A DNA stretch of 64,000 nt, taken from Atherix ibis. Lineage: Eukaryota; Arthropoda; Insecta; Diptera; Athericidae. Each line of letters opens with the position of its first letter. The first letter of the stretch is position 1. The position numbers and the translations under genes were made by a program. The notes under the pieces are model-generated. The model had not been told where the DNA came from and made no database searches. It saw only the letters and a list, made by a program, of their open reading frames with translations. Below are positions 22,070 to 32,900 of this stretch, one piece after another. The DNA lies in contig OY282605.1 of the NCBI GenBank assembly GCA_958298945.1, positions 33,024,811 through 33,088,810 of the forward strand, in the 5' to 3' direction.

Positions 22070-23234
22070 GGGTAGTCCATCTAGGGTTGCATTTATTTGA
22101 ATTACTTGAGTGTTAAATGTCATCACGAATTGACAGATTGTTAGTTGAAAGTGTGAATTTTACGAAATGGTAATCCATACGCTTGAAGAAAACTGGGAAA
22201 TATTGAGAACCTACTCCCCAAGTGGTGAGTCTTCAACCCAAAATGTGAGAAATTTAAAAAAAAATGAGGAAATATCGAATGCCATGGTTTGTTGGTTGCC
22301 AAAGCAACTCGTTTCCGCTCTAATACAGTGCGTACGACCGAGAATATTGCCGCCGTTGCTGAAAATGTCAGTGATCATCTATCAACATCAACTCGTCACC
22401 GTTCTTAGGAATTGAACATTTCTCGCACTTCTCTGTTCAGAATTTTGCACAAACACCTCGGTATGAAGGCTTACAAAGTTCAATTAGTCCAACAAATAAA
22501 GCCGCATGACCATCCGATGCGTTTTCGGTTTGCCCGATGGGCTCAAGATCAATTGGCCAAAGATGAGCATTTTTACCCTCGGTGGATATATCAACAAACA
22601 AAATTGTCGCATCTGGGGCTCAGAAAATCCATACGTCACCATGTAAAATACCGATGCATCCACAACGAGTCACGGTTTGGTGCGGATTTTGAACTGGAGG
22701 CATCATTGGCCCGTTTTTCTTCGAAAACGATGAAGGAGCCACCTTTACGGTCGATGGTGAGCGCTATCGTGGCATGTTAAACGAATTTTTGTTTCCAAAA
22801 GTTGAAGAGAATGGCTTGGAAGATATATGGTTTCAACAGGACGGTGCCACTTGCCACACAGCCAACTTTTTGCACTGATTTCGAAAACCGAATAATCAGC
22901 CGAAATTCTGATGTCAATTGGCCGCCTCGGAGCTGTGATTTGAGCCCGTTGGATTATTTTCGCAAGCCATCCAGAGACAATTAAGGCCTTGAAACATGAA
23001 ATCAAAGTTGCCATTGAAGAGATACAAGTCCAGACAATCGAAAATGTACTAAAAAATTGGGTCGAGCGAATGGGGTACGGTAAGGGCAGCCGTGGCAGTC
23101 ATTTAAATGATATTGTGTTTCATTCTTAAATTTCAAAATTCAATCTTTCTAATAAAACCAAAAATTTAAAAAAATATACACTAGTTTTTATTTTATTTAC
23201 TTCTTAAAATGCAACTTTTAAATGGTCCACCCTG
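22070..23234 (+). mobile_element. WPPRSCDL-type transposon, near full-length, inactivated
   Basis: The left end gggtagtccatctagggttg pairs with the right end, which on the opposite strand begins cagggtggaccatttaaaag and continues gttgcattt. TA lies at 22068-22069 and 23235-23236. Length is 1,165 bp. It is the only copy of this transposase group here with both ends. Confidence 0.8.
22167..23130 (+). pseudogene. Transposase of the 22,070 element, frameshifted
   Basis: The ATG at 22167 gives an N-terminal segment (MVIHTLEENWEILRTYSPSG). After frameshifts come LFRILHKHLGMKAYKVQLVQ, LGGYINKQNCRIWGSENPYV, the DDE block GLEDIWFQQDGATCHTANF, and RIISRNSDVNWPPRSCDLSP with LDYF. The usual KIIFSDEAHF block carrying the first catalytic Asp is deleted between DEHFY and LGGY. 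The QDG Asp and the PLDYF region survive. The C-terminus ends near GSHLNDIVFHS. This is an IS630/Tc1/mariner-superfamily DDE enzyme; I did not assign a clade. Confidence 0.8.
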
Positions 23235-23261
23235 TATATAGGTTCGCACAATTTCCCAGCC

Positions 23262-23930
23262 TCCATGTTTACCACGACCAAAATTCGTCTTAGATAAAAA
23301 AAAACGCTCAGTTGTACGATCTGTTCGTAGAATTGAACGATCGACAGTAAACCATTTGGAGGAGAAAATTGTGCATTGCACGCATGGTAAAATCAATATA
23401 GAAAATATTACAATATATTTTTGCAGATGTTTTTTAAACTTTAAAACATTTAAAAACTAAGTTCTGGCAAATAATAGCTAAATAGCACCTTGATAAGTAC
23501 AAAAAATTTGTAACAATTACCCCAAAAGGATCGACTCCTGCAATAAACCTTGTGATAGTCATTTAAATATGTTACATTTATTTATATGATCACAAAATTT
23601 AAGCAATATATTGTAATAAAATTAAAATCCTAATTTCAAATGTGTTTTATTTAAATTTATTATTTTAATTTTAAGTTATATTATTTGTTAAAAATAGGGA
23701 TAAGCAATACCAAAACCGAATCTCTATTTTTAATAAATAATCTCGAATAAAAAATCAATAAATACTTGTACTTTATTACCTTACATTAAAGATCCTTTTC
23801 ACTTGTAACAAGATTTCCTAAGTATAACAATTTCTTAAAGCTAAACAATAAAAAATATGTTCTAGAAGATTTTCAAGAATTTGTACTCTATTTACGATTT
23901 TTTTTTGCCTTTATATTCCTTAATTCTATT
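23262..23930. repeat. Dispersed 0.67-kb repeat, copy 1
   Basis: It aligns along its length with 35,755-36,420. Shared phrases include ccccaaaaggatcga, ccttgtgatagt, aatctctatttttaataaat, acattaaagat and aacaataaaaaatatgt. The start reads RSVVRSVRRIERSTVNHLEE in one plus frame, but the other copy does not keep that frame. It lies immediately right of the 22,070 transposon. Nature unknown. Confidence 0.7.
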
Positions 23931-24935
23931 TATGTGTTTACAGACATACGAGTACCTGCATATATGTACTTATTTTTATTATATTCTTCAGGCTATTTTG
24001 GTTTTTCTTCCTTTCTAAAAATGTTACTTACTCTTATAGGCATTTTATTACATTTTATTTGACTGCATATTTTTCTTAGGATTTTTAAAATATTTTATTA
24101 AACAAAGCAAAAAAAAACTTTTATATATGGTATTTATGTAAATTCAAAATACTATGAAAATTATACCAATCATAAAAAAAAAGTGAATAATATTTATTTT
24201 GAAATGAAAATCGGCCTAAGGATGTGTAAATAATTCTTGGATGTAAAAAGCAATTCAGTGTTTATATTTAACAGTAAATAAGTAATTTTTCAATGTTGAA
24301 ATTTATGCAAATCTGGATTTATATTTTTAACAAAATTCATCTTTTGTTTTAAACGAGGTTGTAATATTACACTTAAATTATAAGATTCTGTACTATAAGC
24401 AGTTATATTTGTGGAGAATTTCTTTAAATAATTTATTATACGAGTAATAAATATAAAAAAAAATTAACTGAAATTGTAACTCTAATTATTTTTTTTAAAT
24501 TTTTGCCAAATTTTTCGTTAATTATTTCGAAATACACTATCGGTAATATGTATTTGATCGTGTACATAATTCTAAGGTCTTATTTTTATTATATTTCTGG
24601 GTAACTTTACTTATTTTACAATAAAAATATTGTTCTACCATTTATCCATTATTTATAGAATGAACATTTTGAATTGAGCCTATTTTGAGAAAATGAAATT
24701 ATGGATGCATATTCAGCTAATGGACTTGTGAACGCATACATTTTCTTACATCCTTTTTGTAAAAACTTCCAAATTAAAAATTAGAAAATTTATTTTTAAA
24801 ATTTAAAATATATAAAGTTAAGAGAATTTCTGTGGAATTGAAACTGTTTTTTTTTGCAATAGTTTTAAGTTTTTGTTGTTGCAAATTTAAATGTTATCTA
24901 TTAAAATAGTATTGATTTTGGATATGGAAGGATTT
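23931..24935. other. AT-rich sequence, nothing assigned
   Basis: Homopolymer-rich A/T sequence without recognisable coding or terminal repeats. Confidence 0.5.
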
Positions 24936-25219
24936 TTGTGATGTTTAAGAATGGCTGTATCGTCAGCATATGTTGCGGTATGGATATATGACAAGAATTA
25001 TCATAAGTGTAAATATTGTAAAGGATTGGATCTAGAATACTTCCCTGAGGGACACCGGCGGAGATAGGATAAATGTCAGAATGCTCATTATTTTCAGGTA
25101 TCTAAAAATATCTGTCTGCGAGATCGAATTTTGGTATATGTAAATAACGACACAGTAAGACTCGCTAAAGCTTCCAAAGCAATAAAGCGAGTCATACACT
25201 GTCGAAACTGTGCGAAATA
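24936..25219 (-). pseudogene. Jockey-like LINE reverse transcriptase fragment
   Basis: Minus-strand reading gives EHSDIYPISAGVPQGSILDP and ILYNIYTY, the conserved LINE RT block. Upstream lie pieces matching 11,790-11,870. The LINE resumes on the far side of the mariner as gaatacgcctgtgcag at 26,303-26,320, which matches caatacgcctgcctgggcag at about 11,877. Confidence 0.75.
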
Positions 25220-26297
25220 CCACCTTGATAAAAAAGGGAGTGTGGCGCTCCCATCGTTCCGATTTGAGTTCTGTTTTTTTTTGTTAAGTTGGTACATCTG
25301 TTGTTGACATCTATCTCTATGTGTGTTGGTGATTTTTTACATTTTTAGAAATGTATTTAAATTTGCAACAATGAACTTGTATTAAATTTTGTGTAAAAAA
25401 CGGATTTAATGGTGCGCGAACGTTGGAAATGTTGAAAAAATGTTTCGACAACGATTCTCTAAAGAAAACCGTCGTTTACCAGTGGCACTAGCGGTTCAAA
25501 AGTGGTCGTGCGTCAATCGTTGATAAAGTAAAAGAAATGTTGGTCAATAACCGCAAATTAACCATCAGAGAGATAGCGGAGGTCTTGAACGTTACCTATG
25601 GAACCGTCCAAGACATTTTGGTTAATGATTTGGGTTTCCGTCGTGTAGCGGCAACGTTGGTGCCAAAAGACCCCAATTTCATGCAAAAATGAGACCGTGT
25701 TGACGTCGCAAAAAGAAATGATTTGCGAGGCTGAATCCGATACCACATTCATCAAAATGATCATTACTAGAGATGAGACGTGGGTTTATGAGTACGATAC
25801 GCAATCCAGACATCAGGCAAGTTAATGGTGTTCACCAAATGAGCCGAGACCAAAAAAAACACGTCGTTTTCAGTCAGTAAAGAAGGCAATGCTTTGTGGG
25901 CAGAAAACTCGTGCATTTTGCACCATAATAACGCACCATCGCACAGTGCCATCATTATTTGTAATTTTTTGACGAAAAATGCAACAAATACCATCCAACA
26001 ACCACCAAATTCACCTGATTTGGCTCCCTGTGACTTCTTTCTATTCAATCGAGTTAAAAAACCATTACGGGGAACCCGTTTCAACATCCGAGAGGAAGTA
26101 ATGGAAAAATCGCAGAAAGCACTGATGGACATACCGAAAACCGAATTTAAAAAATGTTTCGAGGATTGGATCAAGCGCTGGCATAAGTGTGTTAAAGTCG
26201 ATGGCGATTACTTTGAAGAGGACAATATAGATTAAAATGAATAAACTTGTATTTTTAATTTTCTGAATAAATTCCGGTAACTTTTTGATTAAGGTGG
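25220..26297 (+). mobile_element. Mariner (family D) inserted in a jockey-like LINE
   Basis: The left end ccaccttgataaaaaaggga pairs with the right end, which on the other strand begins ccaccttaatcaaaaagtta. TA lies at 25218-25219 and 26298-26299. Length is 1,078 bp, with an internal deletion in the middle of the transposase. Confidence 0.85.
25365..26235 (+). pseudogene. Mariner transposase (family D), inactivated
   Basis: Plus-strand pieces: FCVKNGFNGARTLEMLKKCF, RKLTIREIAEVLNVTYGTVQ, DILVNDLGFRRVAATLVPKD, TRDETWVYEYDTQS, PRPKKTRRFQSVKKAM, ILHHNNAPSHSAIIICNFLT, SPDLAPCDFFLFNRVKKPLR and DYFEEDNID. Stops and frameshifts occur, and the stretch between KKAM and ILHH is deleted. The second catalytic Asp is Asn (HHNNAPSH). 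The last 113 codons stay open (25,894-26,235). Confidence 0.85.
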
Positions 26298-26330
26298 TAT
26301 AAAGGAATACGCCTGTGCAGTTTTTTTTTT

Positions 26331-26418
26331 ATTATTTATAACATCTTCTTGTTACAATATTTATGAACTAATTAGATTTAATTCATAAATATTGTAACAA
26401 GAAGATGTTATAAATAAT
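26331..26418. repeat. Perfect 37-bp inverted repeat (hairpin)
   Basis: Arm 1 (26,331-26,367) and arm 2 (26,382-26,418) are exact reverse complements with a 14-nt spacer. Each arm contains acatcttcttgttacaatat or its complement. It lies just right of the LINE remnant and 50 bp left of the intact mariner. Confidence 0.95.
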
Positions 26419-26468
26419 ATCTATTAATTTTAATCGACCCAACAAGACTTTTTAACTCGATCAAAGTA

Positions 26469-27732
26469 CGAGGGTCGTTCAATAAGTCCTTAGAAAATCC
26501 AAGAAATTGCGCTCGTAGTGTCGGTAAAGATTTTTTTTTGTAAGTAGCATTATTGACAGGAAAGCTGTCAAAATTTCAGCTCGATCCATAGCGTAGGTCA
26601 ATTTCTATCGTCGATTAAAGTTAACGGCATTTATTTGAGCATAACAATGGAAAAAAGCGAGTTTAGGGCTGTCATCAAACATCTCCATTTGAAAGGCTTA
26701 AGCCCGAAAGAAATCAAAGCCGAGTTGGATGCAGTTCATGGCACATCTGCACCTGTGTTTGCGATGGTTTACAATTGGGTGAATGAATTTAAACGTGGCC
26801 GTTCATCCACAAAAGATGAACATCGTTCAGGACGCCCAGTTGAGGTGTCTACTCCTGAACTCATCGACAAAATCCACGATCTGATTTTGAACGATCGGCG
26901 AATTAAAGTGCGCGAATTAGTTGAGGCCACGGGCATATCACAAGGTACAGTCGCTTCAATTTTGCATGAAAAATTGTCTGTGAAAAAAATGTCGGCAAGA
27001 TGGGTGCCGCGTTTGCTCTCAGAGGAGAATAAGCGCAATCGTGTAGTGGACTCTGAGGCTATGTTGGCACTCTTTCATCGCAATCCTGCCGAATTCCTTC
27101 GTCGATATGTCACTGTGGACGAAACCTGGATATACTACTACACTCCAGAAACGAAGAGACAGTCATCACAGTGGATTTTCAAGGGTGAACGGGCTCCGAA
27201 GAAGGCAAAAACTGTGCCATCGGCCGGCAAGGTGATGGCCACGGTCTTTTGGGATTCGCAGGGCATCATTTTTATCCACTACTTGGAAAAAGGAAAAACA
27301 ATAACAGGAGCGTATTACGCGTCGTTATTGCAACGGTTGAGCGAGGAAATAAAAGAGAAACGCCCCCATCTTAAGAAGAAAAAAATCCTCTTGCATCAGG
27401 ACAATGCGCGTGTGCACACCTGCGCTGTTTTCATGGCCAAAATTGTGGAATTGAGAATGGAATTGTTGCAGCATCCCGCTTATTCACCAGATTTGGTCCC
27501 GAGTGACTATTTTCTTTTCCCCAATCTGAAGAAATGGCTTGGCGGACGACGGTTCACTTCCAACGAGGACGTCATTGCTCAAACGGATGAGTATTTTGCA
27601 GAACTTCCGAAATCCTATTTTTTGGACGGGACATTTTTTTTGGAAAAACGGTTAGAGCTAAAAGGAGATTATGTTAAAAAATAAAAAAGTTTTTTTCCAT
27701 CTTTTTCTAAGGACTTATTGAACGGCCCTTTG
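26469..27732 (+). mobile_element. Structurally complete mariner
   Basis: The left end gggtcgttcaataagtcctt and the right end (opposite strand gggccgttcaataagtcctt) are nearly identical for about 26 bp. TA flanks both sides (26467-26468 and 27733-27734). Length is 1,264 bp with one uninterrupted transposase ORF. It is the best preserved element in the window and so probably among the youngest. Confidence 0.92.
26647..27684 (+). CDS. Mariner transposase, intact reading frame, 345 aa
   Basis: It would bind the terminal repeats and cut and paste the element into TA sites in the nucleus. Residues 1-110 hold two helix-turn-helix units (MEKSEFRAVIKHLHLKGLSP; ATGISQGTVASILHEKL) joined by KDEHRSGRPVEV. 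The linker WVPRLL follows. The catalytic boxes are VTVDETWIYYYTPETKRQS, LLHQDNARVHT and HPAYSPDLVPSDYFLFPNL; 34 residues separate the last two Asp, giving D,D34D. Length matches the usual 345-348, and the sequence fits the irritans/mellifera group. Oddities: Arg replaces the usual Pro in QDNAPVH, and a few residues before LKGDYVKK appear missing relative to the usual RWTKCIELKGDY, so activity is uncertain. The first true ATG is 26647. Confidence 0.92.
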   Translation: MEKSEFRAVIKHLHLKGLSPKEIKAELDAVHGTSAPVFAMVYNWVNEFKRGRSSTKDEHRSGRPVEVSTPELIDKIHDLILNDRRIKVRELVEATGISQGTVASILHEKLSVKKMSARWVPRLLSEENKRNRVVDSEAMLALFHRNPAEFLRRYVTVDETWIYYYTPETKRQSSQWIFKGERAPKKAKTVPSAGKVMATVFWDSQGIIFIHYLEKGKTITGAYYASLLQRLSEEIKEKRPHLKKKKILLHQDNARVHTCAVFMAKIVELRMELLQHPAYSPDLVPSDYFLFPNLKKWLGGRRFTSNEDVIAQTDEYFAELPKSYFLDGTFFLEKRLELKGDYVKK

Positions 27733-27734
27733 TA

Positions 27735-28165
27735 GTTACTCTTGGGCAGCTTACACATCGCTGAAAGCATAGTTTACGCTCTTCGTAGTACTGCTGGGAG
27801 ACTTAAACTGGAATCATTTTCATGTTCTCGGTTACACTTCTTTGGATGTTATCGATAGTAGCAAAATTACATCCTTTAAATTATCTTTGATATTTATAGA
27901 AAAACAAAGTTACACGGTTAAAATCAGGCCAATAAAGGGGCACAGAATATACAAAATTCTATTTTTCCAACAAAACACTCATTGACGGAGATTGTGTTCC
28001 TATGGTGAAGTACCAACTATCTAAAATGTCTAGTATGATACGAAAAATCTCTTTTTCTGAGCGTTTCAAGCAGCTTCAATGTAACACAATTGTCCGACTT
28101 CCCGCGAGCCCTCCTCGTTCCATATTTTCTTCAATTTTCGCTTTTAAAAGCCTAGTAAAAAGAAG
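27735..28165 (-). pseudogene. Mariner-like transposase C-terminal relic
   Basis: Minus-strand pieces resemble the end of a mariner transposase: LYWPDFNRVTLFFYKYQR, then FATIDNIQRSVTENMKMIPV, then FQQYYEER and LCFQRCVSCPRV. There are many changes and no terminal repeat. It abuts the right TA of the intact mariner and shares the phrase cttctttggatgttatcgatagta with 5,353-5,378, so it is a relative of that fragment. Confidence 0.5.
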
Positions 28166-28234
28166 GTGTAGTTAAAAAAAAAGAATTTATTTCGTCTACA
28201 AAATAAGAAGGAAAGATAGGAATAGACAATTATA

Positions 28235-28870
28235 ATGTATTATTTAACGTGACTTAGTTGTCTTTAAATTTAAAACCACGAGTCGCGTACGACTATAGGG
28301 ATTGAGTTACGCTCAATCAATGCACCACCATTACTGGCAGTTAACAGTTAATAATCAGTTACAATCTGATTACTCCAACTGTTAGTGGCGAGGACTATCT
28401 AAACCTCTACTGTCATAAGCAGTGATAGTGCCCGAGATAATTGCAAGTTATTGCCAGTTATCTCTCACCTGTGATCCAAAGACCAAACCTGCGATATGAG
28501 TATCAACCACAGCCACTACGTTGCTCCCTAAGCGCCTCACCAACGTCGGGCACAGTGTGTTTTCATACCATGGAGCACCCCGACTCCCGTAGGACCAATT
28601 GTTGTTTTAAGAGTACTTCGGTTTGTACTCCGCAGTGACAGCGCCCAAAATAATTGCCAATATCTCCCATCAGCGATCCACAGATGATATCCGCGCTATG
28701 GGTACCAACCACAGCCACCCCGTAAATGCCGAACCACCTCTCCATAACCGAGCACAGAATATCTGCTATTTCTATGGGGCCCCTCGATTCCCGTGGTACC
28801 AATTTAAGTTTTAAGAGTTCTTAGATTTGAACTCCGAACCTTGTAAATTCCTAGCCACCGCTTGCACTTT
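28235..28870 (-). repeat. R1/LOA-like LINE 3' UTR, two tandem partial copies
   Basis: It is the reverse complement of the LINE 3' region at 48,840-49,335 (shared accacgagtcgc, tagggattgag, acctctactgtc, tggggccccg-like blocks). The unit is present twice: 28,425-28,634 and 28,637-28,824 each contain gtgatagtgccc-type bases, a cacctgtgatcc-like block and a cgactcccgtaggacc-like block. No coding sequence of the LINE is attached. Confidence 0.75.
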
Positions 28871-31005
28871 ATTCTGTACCATGCACCATAACCCTCATTT
28901 GGGTATCATGTGAATGACAATTTGCAATATCACATTGGAACCGCCACGGATCTAATTTTGACCCTTGTTAAGTATATTTTTTTCATTGGGATGATAAGCT
29001 GGTATATACTTAACATCTCACCGCCGGGGCTGAATAGGAATGGGCAAAAAAAATACCAATATTTGTTACTGGAACATTGTCATAATATTATTTAACATGG
29101 TATACCTATCGTTTGCATAGTGCCTACGACACCCAAAGAGATGCTTCATTTGATGTCCTGCTTAGGCCACATCATGTATGGAATACTATGTCAGCTTACT
29201 TCTTTTCCGAACCTCTTCTTGAACCATATCGGGTCCCTCTGTGGCAAGTGGTCTTATTATTATATCTGCCATTTACCAATATCAACCATTTTTCGTTCCC
29301 CATGTATGAAGCAGGTGGTAAGCAGTCTGAACCAGCAAAGCGCTCCCTCATTACTCCACGCACATATGGGAAAGTACCTGATCCTACCTCTAAACCTGGT
29401 CCATCAATCACAGGTAGCTCCATTTACCAACAGTCCGTAGCCAGTTACAACCTATTTACCCTAGGTGTTGGTAGGAAGGCTTACCAAAAACTCTACTATC
29501 ATGTGCGAAGATAGTACCCGGAATTGTGCTATCCCTTAGCTTCAGTCCTAAGACTGTATCTGGATTGTAGGTGAAAACCATAGCCCTCCCCCAATTCCCT
29601 TTCACAATCATCGCATAAAGGTAGCGACAAGCGTGCTTAGCAAGGCAAGGTGTTCTCTGTGTATAGTCGTGACTGGCCATATTCCTGTTGAAATTCACGT
29701 AGTTTAATATCCGAATTTTTATACATTCTTTTTGTCATCCAATACACAGGGAATAATAGAACATATACATTAACACGTTCAAGAAATATCTTAATTTAAT
29801 AATTGAACTCCGATTTTTAGGAAATCATAAATATTATCTATGCACTGATAAATGAATTGTATAAATTTTAATAGCAATATTATTATTGAGTTATTCACTA
29901 TGGCGAAAACAATCCAATATGATTCAGTAATTCAATCCAATCAAATTTAAGACGAAATTTCGTCTATAGATAAAAAATTCAAATTAATTTTGCAAACAAA
30001 TATCTTTATTTATTTTTTTCAATAAGGAAATATCACAAAATTACTTATTTATGAATATGACTTAATACTTGTTTTATATAAAAAAATAAAAAAAATAAAT
30101 TGGCAATTTTTTTTCATTTGATTAGCGCGATTGAGTTACATACTGGCATTACATTGAATATACGAGTACGTACATACAGACACTATGTATATTTAATATT
30201 GAATCAAGTTGATTTACCCGTAAACACCCACAGAGAAGAAAATCAATTTCTACGCCCAGGAAAACGTTGTCCTTTGAAAATTTTTGTACGAAAGTATAAA
30301 AATAAATAATGAAGCATATACAAAAAAAAAAAACAAAATAAAAAAAACACACTCCAATAAGTGCGAAAAAAAGCAAGGATTCGTTCAATCGGTGTTGGAA
30401 GTCTTGCGAACAAAAAATAAAAGGAGCAGTCATATTCGTCGTTCGAAGGATTTGTGCATTGATCCAAAAAGCAAATATTCGAAAACAGTCCCGCTGTTCG
30501 TGTGGACCTTGAATCGAAATTCAGAGGAGCGTATAATTATTCGTTTGATTTCCTGCATGCTCGAATGGTGACTGGCTATTCTTATTATATCGGAAAGGGT
30601 TGATTAGACGAGGGTTGAACTTCTTTGTAAAGTAGAAACGCAAGCTGTCGAGCATTATGATAACTGTTTCCGAGATTTTGAATGATTATCAGTTTTGTTG
30701 GAGCAAAAATTTCATTCAGTTTGAATGAATGACTTTAGAACTTTCAGACTGATTATAATTTGTTGCAATATAAAACTGAGACCATAGATAGATATTTTCC
30801 CCAAGAATTATGCTTTATAAATAGAATATGAATAATGTTTAACTAGCTGGTTATATAATACTTGTGAAAAATAGAAAATAAAAGAATAATTTTGTCTATA
30901 GCATATCGTAAATGTGCATAGTCAGCTAAGTCTAGAAATAATGTGAGAATACTTGTGGAAATTTTTATTCGTTATTCATCTCTTTAAAATTATTTTTTTT
31001 TATAA
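28871..31005. other. Mostly unassigned; diverged LINE-3'-like part at 29,100-29,650
   Basis: The phrase ctctactatcatgtgcgaagatagtaccc at 29,490-29,520 (quoted in two parts: ctctactatcatgtgc, gaagatagtaccc) resembles the LINE 3' unit at 28,400, so 29,100-29,650 may be a third, older copy. A 133-codon plus-strand ORF (29,113-29,514) has no motif. A block at 30,360-30,700 is less AT-rich, without a recognised family. The remainder is A/T-rich. Confidence 0.35.
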
Positions 31006-31009
31006 AAAA

Positions 31010-31250
31010 TTAACACTGTACGAGATATGACATAAAAGTAATGAGATTTTGATCTAAAAATACTGCCGACTTCCCTTCGAGATGTACAGTAGAAGTTTCA
31101 ACGTCGTTTGGTAACAACGCGACCTTATAGAGCGTGATAAGTGAAGTTGTGCTTTTTAAGTAAATTACAGAAACTAGAATAGCCAAATTCAAAGCAATTA
31201 TGTACCATTAAATTTTATGTTTGACTAACGAGAAGTGTCACTCAGCCAAT
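31010..31250 (-). repeat. Mariner-like terminal fragment
   Basis: The left end tacgagatatgacataaaag and taatgagatttt resemble the tail at 5,270-5,300 (tatggcagaaaagtaataag). The bases to the right show no readable transposase. It abuts the mariner relic at 31,250-32,459. Confidence 0.35.
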
Positions 31251-32459
31251 TGGGAACATTCTGTATCAAGAGAATAACAAAGAAAATTCAAAAAATTTGG
31301 GAAAAATATCTTTATTTCTCAACATAGTCTTTTTTTTATAGCTCGTTACACCCTTTCCAGCGATGTTCAATAGATTCAATATTCTGTTTATACTAATAAC
31401 CTTCGAGCGCCTTAAAATAGCTATTACCGCAGACTCTACCCTCTCCAGTGTTTGAAAATCTTTTACCATCGAGCCGTCTTCTTTCAAGTTTGGAAAGAAA
31501 AAATAATCCGTGGCGCCTAAATCTGGTACGTAAAGAACCAATTGATTTTGGCCATCGCAAACTGTTGCATTGTCTTGATTAAAGAACACTTTCTTTTTCG
31601 CCAACTGTGACCGTTTTTTATTGACTTCATCACTCAAACCTGCAATAAGTTCGTATAATACTCGCCGTTGATTTTTTTTCTTTTTTGAAGATAATCAATA
31701 AAAATTATTCCCACGCGCATCTCAAAAATTGACGTCTTAAACTTTAAAGCAGATGTAACTGTCTTTGCCTTCTTTGGAGCAGATTCTCCTTTTTCAGGCC
31801 ATTATTTTGACTTTTCCTTCATTTCAAGTGTAAAGTAATGAACCCATGTTCTTCCAAGCTTATGAATTGATGCAAAAACTCGGCTTAATTGCTGCAAAAC
31901 ATCACCAAACATTTGATTGAAATATTCTCAGGATGCTGTTTATGTTCGATTGCGAGCAAACACGACACCCATTTTGCGCACAGTTTTCTCATGTCCAAAA
32001 TGGTGTTAGATCAACGTCGACTAAAAGTGCATGAGTTACCATATCTGTTAATTTCTAGCACTTTCAGTGACGGTTATCTAATACCATTTTGTGAATTTTG
32101 TTTGCAATTTCTGGCGAAGTCACCTCATTTGGGCAACCACTGCGATGTTCATCTTGGCATCTCATATGGCCTCGTTTAAACTTTGCTACCTAATATTTTA
32201 TTACGAAGGAGAAGACTCCCCCAGAGTAGAGTCTAGCTCGGCTTTGCTATTGGTTGGACTGAAACCCCAATTTTTTCCATTTTAACAAATTCACTGAGAG
32301 CATTTACTATTAATGACAGTCAAGCAAATACTAAACAACGCAGCGTCACCAAACTTCAAACTTAAGCATTATTAGGTTGGTACTTCCAATCATAGTAATT
32401 TTTTTCAAACAACAATGGCTATTAATACGACAGGTCGGATACTTCTGGAACTACCCTCG
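31250..32459 (-). pseudogene. Mariner (mellifera-like), heavily decayed
   Basis: The right end, read on the minus strand, starts cgagggtagttccagaagta after a TA at 32460-32461. Minus-strand transposase pieces follow: LDMRKLCAKWVS, EVNKKRSQLAKKKVFFNQDN, DLGATDYFFFPNLK and IEHRWKGCNEL near the C-terminus. The second Asp box is NQDNATV. Many stops interrupt it. The left terminal repeat could not be found. Confidence 0.7.
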
Positions 32460-32529
32460 TAAAATATGAATTTTGGCGATGCCGTCAATATCTAAGTCCG
32501 ATGACCATGTGAAATGAATAAGAGCTCTT

Positions 32530-32900
32530 ATGACTATCGATTAACATTAAAACTGAAGAGTGAGTCATTCACATGATTGAAAAAATAATTTTTCACATCA
32601 GATCGGATATTACTTTGTAACACGGCCATTTCCAATAATTCATCTTCATCAGATAAAAGGGATTTTTGTGCTTTTCCAACTTCTCTAAGTCCGTTTAACA
32701 CTTTTTTTTTTGTTCCCGATGATGTCACATGAGATTTTGTCAGAAAAAAAATATTTCTATGGTTACCGATCCCCTTTATTCACTTGACTGGAGTCTGTGT
32801 GACTATTTTTGTTAAGCAAGATAAAAAAAATAGTCCCTGTTATATGGTCTTCTTTATCAGCAAGCTTTTGCAGGAAGAGAGGATTTGTGGCTTTTTGATC
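32530..32900 (-). repeat. Dispersed repeat of unknown type, copy 1 (coding-like)
   Basis: A minus-strand ORF (32,534-32,728) reads TSSGTKKKVLNGLREVGKAQ, then SLLSDEDELLEMAVLQSNIR and SDVKNYFFNHVNDSLFS. A diverged copy lies at 50,790-50,960 (shared catcagatcgga, acacggccat, gattaacatt). I do not recognise the protein; it could come from an uncharacterised transposon or a captured host exon. Confidence 0.5.

Noticed and set aside
29113..29514. 133-codon plus-strand ORF as a gene
   Set aside because: No motif, no splice partners, and the region resembles LINE 3' sequence.
29951..29964. 14-bp palindrome gacgaaatttcgtc as a regulatory site
   Set aside because: Single, short and with no gene nearby.
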